Shown: one piece after another, positions 54,916-61,843 of the stretch
Position numbering within the stretch: the first letter of the stretch is position 1
Layout of the letters: every line of letters begins with the position of its first letter
Assembly (NCBI GenBank): GCA_902491375.1
Contig: CABUHE010000004.1
Location: forward strand, 1-64,000
Source: an uncultured Prevotella sp.
GTDB lineage: Bacteria > Bacteroidota > Bacteroidia > Bacteroidales > Bacteroidaceae
Reading direction: 5' to 3'
DNA: 64,000 nt
The notes under the pieces: model-generated
Database searches by the model: none
Seen by the model: only the letters and a program-made list of their open reading frames with translations
Told to the model about the DNA's origin: nothing
Made by a program: the position numbers and the translations under genes

Positions 54916-57554
54916 AAACAGCAAAAACCATACTGCTTTCAGGCTTGGCTTTAACTCTGGCAAGCTGTGGCTGCACAGTCACCAAGGTTACAAGCGAGGA
55001 AGGAATACCGCAGACAGAATATGCGGCATCACTTGTAAGCAATTATATTCCTTCAATGCAGAAGGGATATAAAATCAACATACAGGTTGCTGACAATAAT
55101 GAAGGCCTGACACAGGAAGGATTTACCATAACAAGAAAAGGCAAGAAGATAAACGTAATCGGCAACGATGCGTCAGGTGCAATCTACGGAACAAACCGTC
55201 TGATTGAATTTTTCAACCAGTACGGCAATCTGGAAACGCCCGAGATTATTGTCGACACGCCTGAAATGAAGATACGCGGTGCCTGTGTAGGCCTGCAAAA
55301 GACCGTATATCTGCCCGGGCACAAGGTTTACGAATACCCTTACACACCTGAAAACTTCCCATGGTTTTACGACAAAGAGCTGTGGATAAAGTATCTTGAC
55401 ATGCTCGCTGCTGACAATATGAATGCTGTTTTCCTATGGAACGGACATCCGTTTGCGTCACTCGTCAAACTTGACGATTACCCCTTCGCTGTTGAAGTAG
55501 ATGACGCAACAATGAAGAAGAATCAGGAAATGTTCTCATTCCTCACCACCGAGGCGCAAAAACGCGGCATCCGCATTATCCAGATGTTCTATAATATAAT
55601 TGTGTCAAAGCCATTCGCCGACCACTATGGCATTGTTACGCAAGACCGCAACAGGCCGATAACTCCGCTGATAAGCGACTATACGCGCAAGAGTATCGCC
55701 GCTTTCGTGCAGAAATATCCTAACGTTGGCTTCCTTGTATGCCTTGGCGAAGCTATGGCAACTATCGATGACGACGTTGAATGGATGACAAAAACAATCA
55801 TTCCGGGTATAAAGGATGGTCTGAAAGCATCTGGACGAACTGACGAACCGCCAATTATCCTCCGTTCACACGATACTGACGGTCCGCGTGTGCTTAAAGA
55901 ATCGCTGCCACTCTACAAGAATATCTACACCATGACGAAGTATAACGGCGAATCACTCACGACGTATGAGCCGGGCGGACCATGGGGCGAGACTCAGAAA
56001 CAGCTAAGCAGCGTTGCCCCGATACACATCAGCAACGTCCACATTCTGGCAAATCTTGAGCCGTGGCGATGGAGTTCGCCTACCTTTACACAGAAAGCCG
56101 TACAGGCAATGCACCGCGTACACGGAGCAAACGGACTTCATCTGTATCCTCAGGCAAGCTATTGGGACTGGCCGTACACGGCAGACAAGCTTCCAGGTGG
56201 TAAACGTCTGCTTCAGATTGACCGCGACTGGATGTGGTATGCGGCATGGGGACGCTATTCATGGAACTGCCATCGTGGCAACGATCTTTCATATTGGGCA
56301 AAACGTTTGGCTGACTATTACGGCACAGACACTCTTACTGCTCACCGCATAATTAAAGCATACGACGAGAGCGGAGAAATTGCGCCAAAACTGTTGAGAC
56401 GTTTCGGAATCACAGAAGGTAACCGACAGACTCTTCTTCTCGGCATGAAGGTCAGCCAGCTGGTTAACCCTTATAAGTACACTGTTTACGAAGAGTTCTA
56501 CCAAAGCTGCGGTCCTAAGGGAGAGAAACTTATTGAATACGTTGAAAAAGAGTGGAAACACGAGAAACATTCAGGTGAACTTCCTCTTGACATTGTAGAC
56601 CAATGCGTTGCACATGGCGACAAGGCAGTGGCTGCTATCAGCGGAATAAGCAACAAAATAACAAAGAACAAAGATGAGTTCAACCGTCTTGTGAACGACA
56701 TTAACTGCTATAAAGACTTTGCATATTCGTTCAAATACAAGGTTTTGGCAGCCCAACAGGCTCTCAACTACAAGTGGAGCAAGGACATTAACTATCTGAA
56801 AAAGGCTGTGCCGCTGCTCGAAAAGAGCAACTCCTACTACATGCAACTTGTCAACAAGACAAAAGACACATATCTGTACGCAAACAGTATGCAAACTTCC
56901 CAGCGCAGAATACCTGTCGGAGGAGACGACGGCAAGTTCAAAACTTGGGAGGAAATGGTACCAGTATACGAAGAAGAGCTGGCGAGTCTTAAATCAAACA
57001 TCAAGATGCTTGAATCACCTCAGCAAGACAACGGCAGCAAAGAGAAACTCGTAAAAGCCAAAAACGCAAAGGTAAAGCTTATCAGCAACTACAAGAGAGT
57101 TAAACTTGCGAAAGGCGCAAAACTGTTTGAGAACCGCGATGAAGCTATCGACTCGCTTGCACCTGAACTCGAAGGACTTGAAGCATTGGTGCTTAACCGC
57201 GACACAACACGTATTGTCGGCGGCACTGTTGAATTCGAAACAGACAAGCCTGTGAAGATGCTTGTAGGCTTCTTCATAGATGATCAGAACAAATTTGCTA
57301 GTCCTCCGAAACTTGAGACAGATGCAACAGGCAACGAGTTCGGACAGGCTGAGCCAGTAATCAGCAACGCAATAAGCATGTCAAACATGCCGATTGTAAA
57401 CATCCATGCCTATCATCTGAAGCCAGGTCACCACATAATACGTCTGCCCAAAGGCATAATCATGGTTGCCGGATTTACCGACTCGAACCTGAAAATAAGG
57501 GATGCCAGACTCAATGGACTAAGCAACGAAGTTGACTGGTTGTTCATGAAATAA
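54912..57554 (+). CDS. Large lipoprotein with a GH67/GH20-type N-terminal domain and barrel, activity unknown
   Basis: 880-residue predicted lipoprotein (ALTLASCGCTV, lipobox cysteine near 19). A domain at about 30-125 ends in DASGAIYGTNRLIEFFNQYG, the hallmark of the N-terminal domain shared by GH67 and GH20 enzymes. A TIM-barrel region follows, about 130-480 (RGACVGLQKTVYLPG, NMNAVFLWNGHPFASL, EPWRWSSPTF). Then come a helical segment (about 480-690) and a beta-rich end (about 720-880). I cannot assign catalytic residues or a family number with confidence. It sits between the GH78-like gene (4-nt overlap) and the propeller-GH2 fusion (9-bp gap), so it acts in the same pathway. Confidence 0.62.
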   Translation: MKTAKTILLSGLALTLASCGCTVTKVTSEEGIPQTEYAASLVSNYIPSMQKGYKINIQVADNNEGLTQEGFTITRKGKKINVIGNDASGAIYGTNRLIEFFNQYGNLETPEIIVDTPEMKIRGACVGLQKTVYLPGHKVYEYPYTPENFPWFYDKELWIKYLDMLAADNMNAVFLWNGHPFASLVKLDDYPFAVEVDDATMKKNQEMFSFLTTEAQKRGIRIIQMFYNIIVSKPFADHYGIVTQDRNRPITPLISDYTRKSIAAFVQKYPNVGFLVCLGEAMATIDDDVEWMTKTIIPGIKDGLKASGRTDEPPIILRSHDTDGPRVLKESLPLYKNIYTMTKYNGESLTTYEPGGPWGETQKQLSSVAPIHISNVHILANLEPWRWSSPTFTQKAVQAMHRVHGANGLHLYPQASYWDWPYTADKLPGGKRLLQIDRDWMWYAAWGRYSWNCHRGNDLSYWAKRLADYYGTDTLTAHRIIKAYDESGEIAPKLLRRFGITEGNRQTLLLGMKVSQLVNPYKYTVYEEFYQSCGPKGEKLIEYVEKEWKHEKHSGELPLDIVDQCVAHGDKAVAAISGISNKITKNKDEFNRLVNDINCYKDFAYSFKYKVLAAQQALNYKWSKDINYLKKAVPLLEKSNSYYMQLVNKTKDTYLYANSMQTSQRRIPVGGDDGKFKTWEEMVPVYEEELASLKSNIKMLESPQQDNGSKEKLVKAKNAKVKLISNYKRVKLAKGAKLFENRDEAIDSLAPELEGLEALVLNRDTTRIVGGTVEFETDKPVKMLVGFFIDDQNKFASPPKLETDATGNEFGQAEPVISNAISMSNMPIVNIHAYHLKPGHHIIRLPKGIIMVAGFTDSNLKIRDARLNGLSNEVDWLFMK

Positions 57555-57563
57555 AGAAAGAAA

Positions 57564-60500
57564 ATGATAAAGAACATCATATTCATATTGCTTCTGCTTA
57601 TATCTGCTGACACACAGGCACAAAGCAGACGCAACCGGCGTGCCCAGGCAAAGGCTGCTGTACCGACAGTAGTCAGCCAGAATGAGATGCGCAGGGTATA
57701 TGAAAAAGTAAGAACTCCATACAAATACGGTCTTGTTGTCGCTCCTGAGAGCAACAGTATGAAGTTTGACTGCCCCACGGTGTTCCGCGAAGGCGACACA
57801 TGGTACATGACTTACGTGTGCTACAACGGTTCAAACGGCACTAACGGACGCGGCTATGAGACTTGGCTCGCAAAAAGTCAAGACCTTCTCCATTGGGAAA
57901 AACTGGGACGAATCCTGGCCTTCAGTAAAGAAGGCTGGGACATGAACCAGCGTGGCGGTTTCCCTGCTCTTATCGATTATGAATGGGGCGGCAGCTACAA
58001 CATCCAAAAGTATAAGGACCGTTATTGGATGACTTACATCGGCGGAGCCGGCACTGGCTATGAGGCAGTAAACTCACCGTTGAGTATCGGACTTGCTTCG
58101 ACAGAAGGAGATGTAACCAAAGCTCACCTGTGGGAAACCTACAAGAAACCTATTCTGTCGTACAACGACAAGAACGCACAATGGTGGGAACAGCTGACTC
58201 AGTATAAAAGTACGGTCTACATGGTAGATAAAGAGAAGTTCGGCTACCAGTTTATGATGTTCTATAACGCCGGAGGAAAAGACGAGACACATCCAAAAGG
58301 CGAACGCATCGGCATCGCATTCTCAAACGATATGAGAAAATGGCGACGCTATAAGGACAATCCTATCTTCGCACACGACAGCGACGGCACAATAACAGGC
58401 GACGCACAAATAGTCAAGATGGGAAAACTCTACATAATGTTCTATTTCTCTGCGTTCAACCCTACACGCGAATACAACGCATTCAACACCTTTGCAGCCA
58501 GCTACGACATGATACATTGGACCGACTGGCAGGGCGAAGACCTCATTTATCCGTCAAAGCCTTATGACGAGATGTTCGCCCATAAGAGCTGCGTAATATA
58601 CCATAACGGAGTCGTTTACCACTTCTATTGCGCTGTAAACAACAACGAACAGCGAGGCATTGCAGTAGCAACAAGCCAGCCGATGGGCAAAAGTGAGGTT
58701 AACTTTCCACGCCCAAACTCCACCGGCAAACGCTTCATTGCATCGCTGAACGATAAATGGGAAATAACATTCGACCGCAAAACATTTATTAAGGACATAC
58801 CCTTCAACCTTGACGACTACTACGGAGCCTTGCAGAAAATGCACGGGAACCTGCACGGACGGGCCGTATTCAAAAAGAAATTCACCGTGCCCAACATGGC
58901 CGGCAAGCAATATTTCATCCGCTTTGAAGGTGTAGGAACCTATGCGGAAGTATTCCTGAACGGCAAGCGCCTCGGTCGGTACGACATCGGACGAACTACC
59001 AAGACCGTCGACATAACCAACAGCGTCCGCAAAGGAGGCGAAAACGAGCTTGAAGTAAGGGTATCACACCCCAAGGGAATTACCGACATGCCGTGGGTAT
59101 GTGGCGGTTGCAGCTCTGAATGGGGATTCAGTGAAGGCTCACAGCCGTTCGGCATCTACCGTCCGGTAGTTCTCGAAGTAACCGACAGAACAAGAATAGA
59201 GCCGTTCGGAACTCACATCTGGAACAACGCAGCCGCTGACAGTCTGTTTATTGAAACAGAGATAAAGAACTATGGACAGACGCCCGACACAATCAGCGTA
59301 ATCAGCAAAATATGCGACAAAAGCGGAAAACAGATAATCCGACTGACTGAAAACATCACACTGGAAGCAGGCGAAACCAAGACCCTAAGACAGGCAACTG
59401 ATATAAAAGACGCACACAGATGGAGCACCGACGACCCTTATCTGTACACGCTTAACTCCATACTGAAACGCTCAGGCAAAGCCACTGACGACCTGGCCAC
59501 ACCGTTCGGTGTGCGTACATCAAGCTGGCCGCTCAACAGAAAGGATGGCGACCAACGCTTCTATCTTAACGGCAAGCCTGTGTTCATTAACGGAGTATGT
59601 GAATACGAGCACGAGTTCGGACAGAGCCACGCATTCTCTGACGAACAGATTGACGCCCGTATAAAAGAAGTGAAAGACGCCGGATTCAATGCTTTCCGTG
59701 ACGCTCACCAGCCCCACAACCTGCGATACAAAGACCTTCTCGACAAGGAAGGCATACTCTGGTGGCCGCAGTTCTCTGCCCATATATGGTATGACACGCC
59801 CCAATTCCGTGAAAGTTTCAAGCGACATCTAAGACAATGGGTAAAGGAACGCCGCAACTCACCGTCAATAATAATGTGGGGACTGCAAAACGAAAGCACA
59901 CTCCCGACTGAGTTTGCCCAAGAGTGTACCGACATTATAAAGGAAATGGACCCGATGTGCGCCACAATGCGCCTTGTAACAACATGCAACGGCGGTGACG
60001 GAACAGACTGGAACGTAGTGCAGAACTGGAGCGGAACGTATGGCGGAAAACTTGAAAACTATGCCAACGAACTGAAAGACACCGACCAGCTGCTCAACGG
60101 CGAATACGGAGCATGGCGCACCGTGGGCAACCATACAGGCGAAAGATATACAGAAGAGAAATTCTGCGACATTCTCGAACGCAAAGTGCAGCTCGCTGAA
60201 AGCGTGAAAGACAGCGTATGCGGACAGTTCCAATGGATTCTGCAAAGCCACGACAACCCCGGACGCCGTCAGCCTGACGAAGGACTAAGACGCATAGACA
60301 AAGTAGGGCCTTTCAACCATAAAGGCATCTTCACGGCATGGGAGCAGCCTACGGACGCGCTCTACATGTACAAGTCGCACTACATTTCGCCCGACAAAGA
60401 GCCGATGGTCTACATCGTACCGTTTGACGTCGAGAAATACATACAGAAACAGAAGAATGAGGAAAACAACGTTGTAGACTCATCGCTTGTGAATATATCT

Positions 60501-61673
60501 GACGAGATACGCGTTTACAGCAACTGCGACTCAGTAGCCCTGCAATGCGGATGGTGGAAAGAGCAGAAGACCGGCGACCCTAACACATCTCTCTACAAAT
60601 GGCGCAACATTGAGCTGAAAGGAGACCTGCTCATCGCAACTGCCTACCGCAACGGCAAGCCCGTAGCCGCCGACACACTGGCAATGCCGTCATTCCGCAC
60701 ATGGAACGAGCAGATACTGAAACCTGCAGAAGGCTACTATTATCTGTACAACATCAACTGCGGAGGCGATACATACACCGACATATTCGCTACGGAGTGG
60801 ACACAGGACAACACGAAATGGTCACGCTCATGGGGCAACAGATTCCCCAAAGATGTCAGCCCGTATCAGGCCAGCCAGACGTCCAATTCTCTGCTGCCTG
60901 TATCACCACTGTTCCGCACATCGCGCTTCGGCCGTCACGAACTTTCATACTCATTCCCCGTGCGTCCGGGCGACTACCGTGTTGAGCTTTACTTTATAGA
61001 GCCGTGGTATGGCCCTGGGGCAAGCGAGACAACCGACTATGAAGGTCTGCGCCTGTTTGACGTGGCAGTCAACGACAGCACTTACATAAAAGACCTCGAC
61101 GTATGGGCACAGGCACGCTACGCTCATCCTTACAAACGTGTATTAAACGTACACACTGACGGCGAAAGGATAAAGATTGACTTCCCGAAAGTCAATGCCG
61201 GACAAGCCATAATCTCGGCAATAGCAATAGCGTCGAAGGATCCGAACGCAGCTGCCGACTATCCTGTAATAGAGAACGACAGCCTGTGGCGCGGATTCGA
61301 TAAAGACATACTCGTACAGATGCCCGACAGTCTGTTGCCTCCTCGCAGCACAAGCGGCATCAGCGTTGACGGTATGATAAAGGACGGCGCAATGACATGG
61401 AACTTCAACGTAGGAGTGGCAAGCGTCTACGCAATACGCTTCCGCTACTACAACCCTGAGGCTGAAAGGACTCTCCATGTAAAGATTACCGACCTCAACG
61501 GGGTGGTCTACAAAGAAGACGACATAACATTCGTGCAGACTCCAGAAAAGAAATCAAAAAGACGAAACACGAGCATAACGACAGGCACGCAGATAAATGC
61601 GGGCAACTATATAGTGACACTCAGCGGCGAGGGCATAGACAAGATGCTCTTCGACAAACTAACCATTGAGTAA
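57564..61673 (+). CDS. Fusion: five-bladed propeller (GH137-like) + GH2 beta-glucuronidase + malectin domain
   Basis: 1369-residue exported multidomain enzyme. The signal peptide covers about 1-20. A five-bladed beta-propeller covers about 30-370 (FREGDTWYMTYVCYNG, YWMTYIGGAG, YIMFYFSAFN). GH2 domains span about 390-1000; the acid/base is E777 in LQNEST and the nucleophile E847 in LNGEYGAW. The motif FNHKG with N918 and K920 is the NxK signature of beta-glucuronidases. A malectin-type domain follows at about 1068-1222, then a C-terminal sandwich. From memory, the rhamnogalacturonan-II enzyme BT0996 of B. thetaiotaomicron has the same propeller (GH137, beta-L-arabinofuranosidase) plus GH2 beta-glucuronidase layout. 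All residues needed for GH2 catalysis are present. Confidence 0.82.
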   Translation: MIKNIIFILLLLISADTQAQSRRNRRAQAKAAVPTVVSQNEMRRVYEKVRTPYKYGLVVAPESNSMKFDCPTVFREGDTWYMTYVCYNGSNGTNGRGYETWLAKSQDLLHWEKLGRILAFSKEGWDMNQRGGFPALIDYEWGGSYNIQKYKDRYWMTYIGGAGTGYEAVNSPLSIGLASTEGDVTKAHLWETYKKPILSYNDKNAQWWEQLTQYKSTVYMVDKEKFGYQFMMFYNAGGKDETHPKGERIGIAFSNDMRKWRRYKDNPIFAHDSDGTITGDAQIVKMGKLYIMFYFSAFNPTREYNAFNTFAASYDMIHWTDWQGEDLIYPSKPYDEMFAHKSCVIYHNGVVYHFYCAVNNNEQRGIAVATSQPMGKSEVNFPRPNSTGKRFIASLNDKWEITFDRKTFIKDIPFNLDDYYGALQKMHGNLHGRAVFKKKFTVPNMAGKQYFIRFEGVGTYAEVFLNGKRLGRYDIGRTTKTVDITNSVRKGGENELEVRVSHPKGITDMPWVCGGCSSEWGFSEGSQPFGIYRPVVLEVTDRTRIEPFGTHIWNNAAADSLFIETEIKNYGQTPDTISVISKICDKSGKQIIRLTENITLEAGETKTLRQATDIKDAHRWSTDDPYLYTLNSILKRSGKATDDLATPFGVRTSSWPLNRKDGDQRFYLNGKPVFINGVCEYEHEFGQSHAFSDEQIDARIKEVKDAGFNAFRDAHQPHNLRYKDLLDKEGILWWPQFSAHIWYDTPQFRESFKRHLRQWVKERRNSPSIIMWGLQNESTLPTEFAQECTDIIKEMDPMCATMRLVTTCNGGDGTDWNVVQNWSGTYGGKLENYANELKDTDQLLNGEYGAWRTVGNHTGERYTEEKFCDILERKVQLAESVKDSVCGQFQWILQSHDNPGRRQPDEGLRRIDKVGPFNHKGIFTAWEQPTDALYMYKSHYISPDKEPMVYIVPFDVEKYIQKQKNEENNVVDSSLVNISDEIRVYSNCDSVALQCGWWKEQKTGDPNTSLYKWRNIELKGDLLIATAYRNGKPVAADTLAMPSFRTWNEQILKPAEGYYYLYNINCGGDTYTDIFATEWTQDNTKWSRSWGNRFPKDVSPYQASQTSNSLLPVSPLFRTSRFGRHELSYSFPVRPGDYRVELYFIEPWYGPGASETTDYEGLRLFDVAVNDSTYIKDLDVWAQARYAHPYKRVLNVHTDGERIKIDFPKVNAGQAIISAIAIASKDPNAAADYPVIENDSLWRGFDKDILVQMPDSLLPPRSTSGISVDGMIKDGAMTWNFNVGVASVYAIRFRYYNPEAERTLHVKITDLNGVVYKEDDITFVQTPEKKSKRRNTSITTGTQINAGNYIVTLSGEGIDKMLFDKLTIE

Positions 61674-61696
61674 ACCTCTGATATTCAACGCATTGC

Positions 61697-61784
61697 AAAA
61701 GGCGGTCTTTTATCGTGCAAAAGACCACCTTTCAGCGTATAAAAGACCATCTTTTGCAATGTGAAAGAGTACCTTTTAAAACAC
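61697..61784. repeat. 22-bp repeat array F (four units)
   Basis: Units start at 61697, 61719, 61741 and 61763: AAAAGGCGGTCTTTT, AAAAGACCACCTTTC, AAAAGACCATCTTTT and GAAAGAGTACCTTTT. The spacers are ATCGTGC, AGCGTAT and GCAATGT. Units 1 and 2 are complementary at 13 of 15 positions. The array starts only 23 bp past the fusion-gene stop and ends about 60 bp before the next ATG. Confidence 0.93.
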
Positions 61785-61843
61785 AGCCTGAAACACGGCA
61801 CGACATTAACCTTGGCTTGAAACATTACTAAAAGAAAATAAGG

